DNA of 64,000 bases from the NCBI GenBank assembly GCA_003254925.1, contig QANZ01055528.1:22207-86206 (forward strand), given 5' to 3'. This document shows, piece by piece, positions 1-12,600 of this stretch; the stretch's first letter is position 1, and each line of letters opens with the position of its first letter. The notes beneath the pieces are model-generated. The model made no database searches and had not been told where the DNA came from. It saw only the letters and a list, made by a program, of their open reading frames with translations. A program made the translations under genes and the position numbers. This DNA is from Chamaecrista fasciculata. Taxonomy: Eukaryota; Streptophyta; Magnoliopsida; Fabales; Fabaceae.

Positions 1-640
1 AAGGAGTTGGCCAAAAAAAAAAAAAACACACCCCAAAGGAGACAAGTTTAGTCTTAATATTCCCTCAGAATGATTTTAAGAAAAGTTAAATGCAAAATGT
101 CCCTTATGCTTTGGCAGTAGGGAGTCTTATGTATGCATAAGCTTCTATCTAGATATTGATGTTAGGCAAATATTTGAGTGATCCAAGTTTGGATCGTTAG
201 AAAGCAGCCAAATGAGTCTTACGGTATTTATATAGATCAAAATGTTATATGCTCATATACAGGAGGTCAGAAAAGGTTGAGATCATTAGGTATTCAGATT
301 CTGACCTTATTGATTATGGAATATAGTTGCGAAATTTTGTCACGAGGCTGCAAATTCGGAAAGGAATTGAAAGACCACTTAAGTTTGTGACAATAAATCT
401 GCAGTTTTATATTCCAACAATTATAGGAACTCCACAAAGTCAAAGCACATTGACATTAAGTTCCTAGTTGTGAAAGAAAGGGTTCAAAGTGGTAAGGTGT
501 CTATAGAACATTATGGTACAAACTCCACGATTGCGGATCCGCTTAAGGTTTCGCCTCCCACGGTCTTTCGTAAACATATTGCTCATATGGGAGTTAAGGT
601 ATTAAAGGAAATTCAGTTTCAGTGAGAGTTTGAAAAGTTA
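1..640 (+). pseudogene. Ty1/copia reverse transcriptase/RNase H C-terminal remnant
   Basis: Read across all three frames, this stretch gives the classic copia C-terminus in order: PYALAVGSLMYA near 100, KYLSDPSLDR, then KAAK and VLRYLYRSK near 205-230, YSDSDL near 290, LRNFVTRL near 325, ERPLKF near 372, and SKHIDIKFLVVKERVQSGKV with IADPL near 430-545. In the family this is the end of the reverse transcriptase plus the RNase H domain of Pol. Here it is broken by several stops (for example in the MYA-stop and DR-stop contexts) and frame changes, so it is an old, non-functional copy. The 5' part lies outside the window. It is on the strand opposite to the neighbouring CHY1-like genes and unrelated in detail to the intact copia at 12695-17526. 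Confidence 0.8.
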
Positions 641-970
641 ATCTTTTGTTATAGAAAATTTTTATGACATCTCGGTTTAAGGATATATTCGGTTTATTTC
701 TGCAGAAATAAGGTTTCGGTTGATACTTTGAATGTAATTTAATTTGATCTCATAAAGTTTTAAGGTGGACCACATGGAAATAATTATGAACAGACAATAT
801 TACATGTTATTTTCATGCCACACATCCATACTTGATCTTTGTCATTTGATTGTATTCATATGTGTGATCAAAGAAGGTTTAGTTACGAAATAAATGTAAC
901 GAAAATCGCTTTGGACCTTATATTGGCACAATTATTGGACAAGATGAATTATTCACAAGACCAGTACTAA
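641..970 (+). repeat. Probable 3' LTR remnant of the copia above
   Basis: This non-coding stretch directly follows the copia RNase H remnant and stops where similarity to intron 9 of the CHY1-like copies begins (about 970). Position alone suggests a degraded polypurine/LTR region; no intact TG...CA ends or second LTR can be seen. Confidence 0.35.
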
Positions 971-1527
971 TTGTCTCTATATCTATACACAAGACCAACA
1001 CTTCTAACAAATTTGGACATGAATTATCAAATCTCAACAATATATATATTAATTGTCATTAATTTCAAAAATTAAGAACCCTAATTACCTCTTAAAGGGG
1101 CTATCATCTTTAAGATGAGCTGTTTCTGTAAATGCATCCATAGATGCAGCAATTATTGATGTGTCTGAAGTTGTGAGAGATTGTAGGGCATTTTCCAGCC
1201 ACTTTAGCTTCTATTGCAAAAATTAAAGGAAACTCATGCGAATTATTTGCTATAATTTTATTTTTGATTAGTATGGAAATAATGTTTGCATTATTGTAAA
1301 AGCATAAATAGGAAGCTAAGTAATTAATATATGGATAATTATTATACTTATACCTTTGAAGGGACAAAATCAGTTGCTAGGCCACATGCAACCATTTCTG
1401 CTCCATCCAAACGTGTTCCTGTTAGCCCTAAGTACTCCCCTTTGTACCATGTAAATATTGGACAGTTAAAAGAAATAATGATGAAAAATTTGAATTATAT
1501 AATAAATATATGCATATATATATATAT

Positions 1528-1660
1528 GCGACCATGCTCCATAAGCGGCCATGCCCTTAAATGTGGGGCATGGCCGCTAGGCCATGCCCATAAATATTGG
1601 GGCATGGCCGATTAATGGGGTATGGCCGCTAGGCCATGCCTACGGTGGAGCATGCTTATC
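1528..1660. repeat. GC-rich cluster of nested palindromes
   Basis: In an AT-rich intron of copy A sits a GC-rich block with a perfect 24-base palindrome at 1566-1589 (core GGCCGCTAGGCC), a near copy at 1617-1640, a half copy at 1601-1610 and an outer inverted pair CATGCTCC (1533-1540) and GGAGCATG (1647-1654). The equivalent place in copy B (about 8180) lacks it, so it is an insertion, probably a small foldback element. No coding content. Confidence 0.6.
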
Positions 1661-2388
1661 CTTGTTCAGGGTATGCTTCCGTTGTTATATTATCATATAT
1701 ATATAGATAGGTCTTTTGAGTTGGTCCATAATCTTATAAATAATTTAGAGTCAAACCATAAAAATTAGTTAATTTTTTAATTACGACTTTTTTAGCCCAT
1801 CCTTAATTAAAGTGAGGCCACGTAGGGTTAGGATCGGACTTTATCAGGATTGGTCCTAGTTATTTGCTTTTTTAAAAAATATTATTTGAATTATATTAAT
1901 TCTAGTTTTTGAAATATTTTATATACTTTTAAAATGCAAATATAGATAAAGATTTGGTAAAAATGATTTTCAAGTGGAAGATGAAAAATATTATATATAA
2001 TACTAGATGATTGAATAATGAATAATATTCTGATATATATATTATGATTTATTTTTATTCTCATATTAGTTATTTTGTTATGTAATTTTAAGCATATTAA
2101 ATAAATACTTATATTGTGACTTATGACATTATCTTTTAATTTTTTAATAATTTTGATTCGCATTAAAAAAAGCATATGATTTAATTTTTAATTCAATTTA
2201 CATTTTGAAAAGTAAAAAAGAAAAGTTGAAGGCTTAGGAGACCAGCCCTAAGGCTTGATAGGTCTAGTCAAATTAGAAATTTTTACCTATTTTTAAATTG
2301 GATTTTCTAAGCGAAATTCTAATTAAATTTGGACTAAACAATATTAGGGTGGAACTAACCATTTCGACAACTTTATATATGTTATATT

Positions 2389-2996
2389 CAATGTTATCAA
2401 ACTTGGACCGAACTGGACAGTCGTACCGTGACTCGAGAGTGAAGGTAGCTCGGTTTGGACCATTGACCGTTCAGAAGGTTGGACCGCTTTGAACCGCCCA
2501 AAACCACTTCGAACTGGATTGACCCGGGTTGAACCGTGACCTGGAGCCATTTTTAAAAAACTAGCCAGGTCACTATTTTCAATGGAAAATTCTTTTTTTT
2601 TTTAACTTTTTTTTTATTGGTTTTATGGGCCAAATGCAGAAAAGTAATACGAAATTCAATAGAAAATATTGTAAACCTATTAAGAAAAAGAAAAAAACTC
2701 ATTTTTTTTTTCATTTTTACTAACCTAATAATTATTCATGTTGTGACTTTTGCATATTTTATTTATGTAGGACAATGATATTATGGATTCACAAGTATAT
2801 TTTATTGTTATACAAAGTTTATAGTTATATTTTTTTATCAATTCTGGAATATTTATATTTAAAGTAATTAATATTTATTTTATTTATATATTTATGACTT
2901 CATTCGGTTCGACCGTCAATCTAACCGATTGAACCAATCAACCCATGACCCGAAGATCTGTCCGAGTCACTCTGTGGTCCGACTTTGATAACATTG
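2389..2996. mobile_element. hAT-like MITE, 608 bp, with 8-bp target duplication
   Basis: The ends are inverted repeats starting CAATGTTATCAAA and ending TTTGATAACATTG, with GGTCC-rich subterminal stretches of the type (T)TGGACCG / CGGTTCGACC. Flanks are gttatatt (2381-2388) and tttatatt (2997-3004), 7 of 8 matching, as expected for hAT transposition. The same intron position in copy B (about 9170-9200) is uninterrupted, giving a natural empty site. No transposase is present, so it is non-autonomous. Confidence 0.75.
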
Positions 2997-3585
2997 TTTA
3001 TATTTACTATATTATATATATGAATGAGAGAAAGAAAATTGTTTGAACAAATTAAAATACCAAAATGGCCAGGAAGCCTTGAGAGAAAGTATGATGCGCC
3101 CACATCTGGAGAAAGTCCTATGGCTGCTTCTGGCATAGCAAATACCTATAACAATATTATTGATTAATCCATCAATATATATCTATATTATTATATATGT
3201 TTGAGGATTTTTTTGTAATGGAGTTTTTAAAACTATAGTATAAAATAAATATATTAAATAATTATAATACAATTAAATATTAAAAAATTTTAATTTACAC
3301 CTTATTTTTTGGGAACTCACTTTCATACATCACAAATCTCCATTACTAACTGTTCATATAACTACTCCACTATATCCCCATTTTCTTCCATTCTATCACG
3401 AATTGGAATAGCCAAATTATAAATTTTTAGAAGCAAATCATTTTTATTAAAGTTTTTATTATTTTAAAATATAATAAAATTAACAATTATTTTATAATAT
3501 GATTTTAAATTTTAATAATTCGAATGTTATATATATATATTTGCATGTCAGTTAAGGTACACAATGCCCCTAGCATATATATATA

Positions 3586-3764
3586 CTAGAGGTTTTACGT
3601 GCCCTAACGGGCACGCAAATATGTATGTAAAATAAATAAGGGACTAAATCGTTAACTCAGTCAAAAAGAAGAGATCAAATAATAATTTTCTTCTTATTAG
3701 TAATTTTGTACTATAGTTTTAAAATGTGGACGACCAAAAAGGGGTGGAGCCATATAATATAAGA
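3586..3764 (-). mobile_element. Small non-autonomous Helitron-like element
   Basis: Read on the minus strand it starts TCTTATATTATATGG after an A and ends with a hairpin (GTGCCC-gtta-GGGCAC), nine bases and CTAG before a T. TC at the 5' end, a hairpin close to a CTRR 3' end, and insertion between A and T are the hallmarks of Helitrons. A second copy lies at 40803-40968 on the plus strand. No coding capacity. It sits between exons 6 and 7 of copy A. Confidence 0.6.
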
Positions 3765-3792
3765 TATATATATATATCTTATATTATATGGC
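3749..3792. repeat. Perfect 44-bp palindrome next to an ambiguous base
   Basis: GCCATATAATATAAGATATA is followed by its exact reverse complement, so two Helitron-like 5' ends face each other head to head. The base after it (3793) is N, the only ambiguous base noticed, which suggests that the structure was hard to sequence or assemble. Confidence 0.7.
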
Positions 3793-4033
3793 NGTCATAA
3801 ATTTTTTACTTTATTTGATTACAAATAAAGTAAGAAATTAATTAAAAAATAATTACAAAAATTGATCGAAATTATAAGTACCAAGAAACTAATTAAACCT
3901 AAAAAATATATACTTGTGCTAAGAGAAGATGGATTGTAATTGTACATACAGCTTTTTCAGTGACAACCCTAAAGGTTGTGTTCATGGATAGGCCAGCTCC
4001 TCCCCCAATTACTGCTCCATTAATGAGAGACAG

Positions 4034-5019
4034 GTTGCAAATTGCGGTTGCGGTTGCGGTTACTGCGGTTGTGAGTATTGCGGTCGCTGCAGTCGTGAAT
4101 TTTTTTAAATTTTCACAAAAGGTTATATTTTAAAAATTGAACATATTAGAATAATTATAAGACAAAAAATATATAAATACATTTTTATGACTTAAATTTC
4201 ATGACTATATAATTAAATGATACAAAATTTATCACATCATTAATGTGGTAAAAACGTATTGTGAGGCACTTGTACTACCTCTTTAATATTTCTTATTTTT
4301 ATTATATATTAGTTTAATTTTTAGGGTTATTATTTATATATATATATCATTCACTAATTTTGATTATAAAGTTATCTTATTTTATGTAATAATATAAGAA
4401 ATAAATAATAATATAAAACTAATTAATTAAAATTAATTGCTCAAGCAATAAATTAATTATATAATAATATCAACTATCATATATTAGTTAACTAGTAAAG
4501 ATATTATACACTAATTTTGATTATAAATTTATTGTAGTGTATGTAACAATAGAAAATTAATTAATTTTATCAGTTAGGTTAGGTCTAATAGAATGGACTA
4601 GTCTCCTAAAATTTGATAAATTCACATTCGAATCTCCATTTGAGAGGAGTGTTCACATTTAGTATATATATCTAACAATATTTTGAACATAATTTACCTC
4701 AAATAAAAAATACTTGTAAAAAAAAAATACGCAGGTTTGAACCGTGTAAGTAATTTGATATGTGGAGATATATATTGGTAGGTACTTATTAATATTATTT
4801 AATTAAATAGAAATCTAATTAATTTAATTAAAACATCACTCTACAAAATATTATTATGGGGTGAATACATATCCAAGACAAGGCCTTTAGATCCAAACAT
4901 CACATTTCTTTTTTTGCCTAAAATACAAACTTATTAAGATAGTTTAAATTCTTTTCATACTTCATATATAATTTCTCTAGACAGAAGCCAAACTATATAT
5001 ATATATATATATATAAAAT
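4034..5019. other. Spacer between copy A and copy B
   Basis: Starts with a degenerate GCGGTT hexanucleotide tract (about 4042-4097) directly against the broken exon 6 of copy A. The rest is AT-rich with TA microsatellite runs; no gene, RNA or element with clear ends was recognised. Confidence 0.5.
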
Positions 5020-6324
5020 CTAAAGTTTGCTTGGTATATTTGATCTATTAGGAAGTTGAAGGCGCCAAAACTCATCATCATTCTCTTTGAATAATTGATC
5101 TACCATATCTTCGCTAACCAACTCTAGCTTTGGAGGATCCCACTAGTCAATTATTCACAAAGACAAAAGCATGGAAAAACGTTAGGCAATATCTTGAGAT
5201 ATATATATATATATATATATATTTATATGAACTTAACTGTTTGTGCATGAGTGTTGATATATGAAATGCAATATATATATATATATAAATATGTATGTAT
5301 GTATGTAATTATGTATGTATATTACCATGGGCTTGTTGTCTTTATCAAATAGCTTTGCTCTTGCACCCTGTGAAGTGCATATCCACCAGGGTTATAATTA
5401 AATTAAATAAAGAGAAAAGATAATTAATAAGTTTGCCAAAGAGTAGTTAAATAATAACACTATTTTTGTATCATCATAACAAAAAATGAAAGATAAACTG
5501 AGAAATGTTATTTCCAAATTACCAATCAATTAACAACAAATAAATACAAGGAACATTTTTTTAGATAGAATATACAAGGAACATTTAAGTATTTAACTGC
5601 TTCATGAATATGAGTTTAGGGATTTCGTGAATATATAGTAAAAGTCAATGTAGGTGAAAGTATAAAAATTTCTCCATTTATTATTTGAATTATTTTTTTA
5701 TGATTTTATATGAATAAATAATTAAATTTTCATTTGAACAACTTTGGCAAAACATTGATTTTGAAGAATTTTAGGTGTGTGTAATTGTGTGTGTATATAT
5801 ATAGCTTCAGGTTATGATATAAGAACTATATATATACCCTAACCAGAGGGAAAATATCTCCTGATTATTGAGTTTTATAATCAGATAATTAATGTTTTTT
5901 TAACTAAACATTACTTAGAGTATCTATAGTCAATAATTAATCATGATTGATCTCCTCACCGACAATTCAAAAGGTGGGAAACTGGCCTAAATAAGATTGG
6001 ATTCAAGTTGCTTTATATCTAAAGTCAGAAATTGAACCTCTACCAGTTGATTCAGGATAAACAAGTCCTTACCATTTAACTATTGTTAATGTTTTTATAA
6101 ACAGTAATGAATAATGATGCAATTATATATTAAAATAAAATGTCTGAAGATAACTGAAACCATTCTAAATTGAGAAGTGATGCGAACAAAATTGTAGCAA
6201 AAAAAGTTATGGGACTAAATTGAGACCTTTGTCAAAGTTATGGGACTAAAATTACAACAAAAAAAAGTATGGGACCAAATTGAGATCTTTGTCAAAGTTA
6301 TGGGACCAAAAGTGCACTTTAGCC

Positions 6325-6376
<52 letters not shown>

Positions 6377-6583
6377 TAGTTTAGATACCTCAAAGAAATC
6401 ATTGTTCACAGTTCCTCTGAATGTGTTGCAACTAATATAGAATTCCCGGGAAAGGCATTGTTCAATGCTCTGCACTCTGCCTTCTCTCACCTATTTTTGC
6501 AACCACTCAATTAATTAATTTTGGTTCGAGCTGAAAGGTTTTATAACACGAATAGAATTTTTTCGACAAGAGTTTACTTTTTA

Positions 6584-6615
<32 letters not shown>

Positions 6616-9600
6616 GTAATTATATGTTTCATTGTTTTGAGTAAACTATTATTTTCAATTCTCCCTCTTTTTCATCATTTTCAATTTTTATTCAATTATT
6701 TTCATACTTTTAAGGACTAAATTGGAATGTTTGGAAGAGTTTTGGGACACTTTAAAATTTTATTTTGAGGATTTCGGACTAAAATGAATGAAGATGATGA
6801 AAAAGAGGGAGAATTGAAAATTGTGGGATAAAAATTGAAGCCAGGGACCAATTTGACAACACACGAATTTTTTTTTTTTAATAATAATGCTGATGTGGCG
6901 CATATTAATCCAGTTGGCAGTTTTTTTTAGTTAAACTTGTGCTGACATGGCAGTTAACGTGCCACGTCAACGTCAGCACTTAACGTGTCACGTCACATTT
7001 TTTGGAACGGCAGGTTGACGGAGGGACCAATTTGTGTAACGTGCGGTAAATTCGAGGACTTATTCGTCTATTAGCTAAATCCAAGGACTTATCTGTAACC
7101 GAGCAAAAATCCGAGGACTGATTTGATAGTTTACTCGTTTCATTTCATGTAAACTTACTGATCTAAGCCATGTCTTCAGGCTTAAAGGAGAAGCTGATCG
7201 CATGTAACTTAAAGCATCCTTAATCCACTTCTCTGCTCCAATTTCAGCTTCGTTTTCCTATAATATTTTGAATTTATGTTATATATCTGTAATGTCCAAA
7301 ATAATATTCTCAAGTTCTTAAACTAATTAGTATTCAGATTTCAATTTATTTTTTAAAAAAGATACAAATATATATTGGCCATATATATACTTACCAAGGA
7401 CAGAACAATTTCCTCAACAGTCGCTTTTGAGAAGCATTTGTTGATTGTGTGCAGCCTTTTTTGTCAAAACAAAATCCAATATATTCTCAGTATATATGTC
7501 TCAGGAAATAAAACCAAACTAGGAATTGATAAAAAAAAAAAAACAAAATGGTAATACATGTTGGAAATAAAGTCCTAAAATTAGAGAAATAAAGTCAAGG
7601 AGTATTGGTCAAATAATATTCTTTCCTCATCTCTATAGGTACTCATACACAAGACTAATACTCCTTCACACAAACTTTAGAATCATCAAATAAATCTCAA
7701 CAATGTATATATATATATATATCTATTAATTGTCATTAATTTCAGAAATTAAGAACCCTAATTACCTCTTAAAGGGGCTATCTTCCTTCAGATGAGCCGT
7801 TTCTGTAAATGCATCCATAAATGTAGCAATTATTGATGCGTCTGAAGTTGTGAGAGATTGTAGGGCATTTTCCAACAAGCTTAGCTTCTATTGCAAAAAT
7901 TAAAGAAAACTCATGGTAACTAATCGCTATAATTTTATTTGTGATTAGTATGGAAATAATGTTTGCAACATTGTAAAAGCATAAATAGGAAGCTAAGTAA
8001 TATATGGATAGTTGTACAATCATACCTTTGAAGGGACAAAATGAGTTGCTAGGCCACATGCAACCATTTCTGCTCCATCCAAATGTGTTGCTGTTAACCC
8101 TAAGTACTCCCCTTTATATCATGTAAATATTGGACAGTTAAAAAAAATAATGATGAAAAATTTGAATTATATAATACACATATATATATATATATTGATC
8201 TCTATATTATTGTAAATATATTTTTATATATTGGATGACCACATGAGCCTTTTAGCCTTCTTGTAATATCCCTATTATCTCATCATAGCACCATCAATTT
8301 AGTCCTTTTGTAACTTCTCCATGAAAGCTCATTAGTGTGTTTAGAGGTACATTATGGTGCCCTTAATCACACTTTATGACATGAGTCCTATAAATAAAAG
8401 GGTATTGTACACAAATAAAATATGATTATGAGATTACCTTATACACTTTGATCTTGTCTGTTGTCTATTTTCTCTTCTTAAATTTCTTGTTTTACAAAAT
8501 ATATATATATATATTCAGAACTGTCAAAATAAGCTAGGTGCTTTGAACTAATTCATAATAACTTTATTAAATAATTTAGAGTCGGAACCATAAAAAAGAG
8601 TTACTTTTTTAATCAAGGCTTTTTTTAGCTTAGCCTTAACTAAAGTGGGGCCAAGTAGAGTTATGGTCAGTCCTAATTATTTACTTTTTAAAACAAACAT
8701 TATTTGAATTATATTAATTCAAGTTTTTTTAAAATATTTTATATATGCAAATAAAGATAAAGATTGGGTCAAAAATGATTTTTAGTGGAAGATGAAAAAT
8801 ATTATATAATGTTGGATGATTGAATAATGAATAATATTGTGAAATATATATATTTTACTTATTTTTATCCCCATATTAGTAATTTTGTTATTAATTTTAA
8901 GCATATTAATTAATTTTATATGTCGTGATTTGTTAGATTATCTTCAAATTTTTTAGTAATTTTAGTTCTCATTTAAAAAATTAAAAAATTTAATTTTTAA
9001 TGCAATTTACATTAACAAAAGCAATAAAAAAGATTGAAAGTTTATAAGATTGGCCTAAGCATTAATAGGTCGGGTTGAACTAAAACTTTTTAGCCTATGT
9101 TTAAAATCGGACTTTTTGAGTCCAATTCTAATTAAATTAGGGCTGAGGGTCGGATTAATCTATTTTGACAACTTCATATATATATATATATAAAAAGAGA
9201 AAGAGAATTATAAGAGAGATCGAATACCAAAACGACCAGGAAGCCTTGAGAGGAAGTATGATGCGCCAACATCTGGAGAAAGTCCTATAGATGTTTCTGG
9301 CATAGCAAATACCTATAACAATATTATTGATTAATCAATCAATATATATATATATATAGGGACAACACAAATTATTAGAAGTGTAAATAGTTTAATTTTA
9401 TGAGAATATTCTTAGTTTAGCTCTTCTCAAGACAATTAAATCCCAAATACATTTATAGGATTTAAGTTTGACTAATTTATTAAAATTTAATGCAATATTT
9501 ACTTTATAAAGTTTTATTTATTTATGTATTTATTTTTTTCCGGAAACATAACTCATTCAAAAATAAGGCAAAGTCAACTACAATACAAACGAAAGCAAAG

Positions 9601-12600
9601 TAAAAATAGTCAATTCCTCCCTAGCATAAAGAGCAACACTAGACAAGATATCAACAAACGAAAGTGGGGGGTTTACAACCCATCCAAGAGGACCCATCCT
9701 TGTTTTAGACAAATTGGTAAGATAATCAACTGCAAAGTTAGCGGATCTAGGGATCCAACTAAAGCTACAACCATCTAAAAAACAAGAAACATAAATAAAG
9801 TCATCTAAAAGAGACAAACCCTTCCAAACAGGACATCAGACAACCCCAATGGTTGTTCTAAAAAAAGACATAAACATACTTAATAATAAAACGAAACGAC
9901 GCCATGGAAGAGCATCCAAAAATCAGGACCAAACCAGGAAACAGCTGTGGAAGCCAAAAGCCGTCGTGGAATGCCTAGTCCAGATTTGCCGCCACAGAAC
10001 GCCGCCATGGGAGCCCTTATCTAGAATGCCTTTGCCACAAAACTCTATAACCAGAGGGAGGGTCACCGCCACTGAGACAGCAGCGGCACAAAGTTTCACT
10101 CAGAAAAACTCTCACGGTAGAGAGAGTTTTCTCTCACGAATGAGAGACTTTTAGATACAAGTAATTTTTCAAACATTTATTTATTTGAATGCTAATTAGA
10201 TATTAAATAATTTAAGTTTAGTTATCTTTTTCATTTGTCACATTAACTATTAAATGACAAAATTCTGTTATTATTTAATTACAGAGTTTTGATTACAGAA
10301 AATAAAAATAAAAACCTAATTACAAAATTAAAATTAAAGATATAGGAGTATCCATCGACAAAAAGATGACCCTAAGATAATGAAACTAATTAAACATAAT
10401 AAATATATAATTATGCAAAGAGCATATGGATTGTACATACTGCTTTTTCAGTGACAACCTTAAAGGTTGCGTTAATGGATAAGCCAGCTCCTCCACCCAT
10501 TACTACTCCATTAATGAGAGAAACCTTTCACATTAATTAGAAAAAAATAATTAGCTACAGTTTATGCATATTCCTAGATTGCGGATCTACTGTTGGAAGC
10601 TCCAGTTTTCGCTGTCTACTAACAATGTTGTCAAGATCGTTTATAAAGATCGTAAGATCTTACGATTTTTAAGTTATTTTCTTGTAGAATCATGCTCAAG
10701 ATCATTTTTGAGTGGGACCATTCAAGATCACTTACAAAGTTTTAAAATTTTATGATCTTAATCCGATCTATCTTATATTCTTTTCGTTCTTAAATAAGAT
10801 TTCGATTCTGACAATATTGCTCAAGAAAATGAAATAATAGTATATAAATTTAGAAATTAATTGACTGACTTAATTACCATAGGCTTTTTGTAGGTGGCTA
10901 TTAAATAGTCCAAAGAGAGTTCTTCCTTGTAAAAGCTCAGAGCATAGGTCCAGCTTCCTGATTTCATTACAAAAATAATGAAAATAATAATAATAAAGCA
11001 TGAATATACAAAGGAACTTAATTTGTTTGTTATATATGAGCCACAACAATTTTCTATATTTAGAAATTGTACAATTAATTTTCTGCGTAAGCTTTGAAAA
11101 TAAATATTAACAAGTTCTCAGTGTGTAGCAACTAATTATTATATGTCAAAAGAGTTCAAAGAATTTTGATTTGAATTATATCTCAACAATAACTACATGT
11201 AGTAAGATATTGAACAAAAACTTATGTCAGCTCTATCATTTTCGCTTTATATCAAAATTAAATAATTTATTCCAAATATTTATAAATCTTTATTCTTATC
11301 TACATTTTATATCTTTTTAATATCTACAATTTTCAGAATCTAATGATCAGAGAACTAGAACATAATAATATTTACAATTTAATATTTTTCATCATTAATT
11401 TTTTCAATTAAATAATATTTCAAATTAAAAATTGAAAATCATTTTGATGTTTTATATTAATTTAAATAATAAAGCAAAATAATTACTTATTATTTTTAAA
11501 AGTGTATTTACTATATCTTTTGAACTTTAAATATAGTATTAATAAATATTTCAATGCAATTTAAGCCACAAATTTAGTTGTTCGCTCCGTTATTATTTCA
11601 AGTGTAATAGATCCTGCAGTATGAAATGGAGATGATCCATTTAAATAAAACGCCATTTAATTCACACTTTAGGGTCACTGCAGTGAAACTCACTTCAATG
11701 GATCCATCCCCCTATTATTTCACTAAAACATTCTAATAATTTGCCCGCTATGTAAGTTCTTCAATTCTATAACTTCTATATTTACACAAGTACTATAATT
11801 TTGTGTAAGTCAAAGTGTATTTTTGGTCCTATAAATTTTGCTTAAGTCTCAATTTAGTCTCATATCTTTTGCTCAGATTGTAAATTTAGTCTTGTATCAC
11901 TTTTGATCTCATATCTTTTGGTCAGATTGGAGAATATGTCTTATATCTTTACAAAAATTCTATCGTAAGTGTCACCTAACCCAAAAATATGAGACTAATT
12001 TTGCAACATGACTGAAAAATATGAGACGACAAAAGGTGTAACACAAGATCAAATATGCAATCTGCGTAAAAGATATGAGACAAATAATATAACAAAAAGG
12101 CTATAAGACCAAATGAAGACCTAAGCAAAAATTATAAAACCAAAAGTGCACTTTAACCTTGTTTGTATGTATTTGGTTTTCAACACTCTGTACCTGAAAT
12201 TGTAGAAGAAACAAGTGATACTACATCACCACCAGCACAGAAAGCTTTTCCATTTGCCTGTTAAAAAGAAAATGAAAGAATAATCTACTCCTTTTATTTA
12301 CCAGTAAAATTCTCTAGACAAAATAATAATAATAGTAATAACAACAACTTACCTTTAAGATCACAATTTTGATTGATGGATCATTTTCATACGATGTTAA
12401 ATTTTCTTTGAGTTGATGAATCTGCAATAACAATATAGAAAAAGAAAGAACCAAAAAAAGAGAGACGGTGACCTATATTGGGGGATCAGTGTATATATAG
12501 TGTAAAAGTAGATAGTATAATAATATTAAATCCACTTGTATAATCAGGAAATTATCTTTAAAAGATATATTGTAACTCTTCAATTAATAAATTAAGAAGG

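Larger units (their letters stand above)
1089..4033 (-). pseudogene. CHY1-like copy A, truncated (exons 6-9 only)
   Basis: Four exons matching exons 6-9 of the two complete copies are seen on the minus strand: exon 6 at 3950-4033 ([20 protein letters not shown]), exon 7 at 3061-3145 ([20 protein letters not shown]), exon 8 at 1354-1439 and exon 9 at 1089-1210. Exons 7-9 have normal AG and GT borders and none of the four contains a stop, so decay is recent. Exons 1-5 and 10-14 are absent from the window. At exon 6 the acceptor AG reads AC and the first codon is changed; immediately upstream the sequence becomes a GCGGTT repeat, marking the right breakpoint. The left break is near 970, where copia sequence starts. 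Differences from the intact copies include M to I before GGGAG, MPET to MPEA and THF to TDF. It lies about 1 kb downstream of copy B in the same orientation, consistent with tandem duplication. Confidence 0.85.

Noticed and set aside
6215..6490. Open frames rich in poly-isoleucine on both strands
   Set aside because: They are translations of the (TAA)n microsatellite and TIR modules; the real coding part on the minus strand is only exon 12 of copy B (6389-6490).
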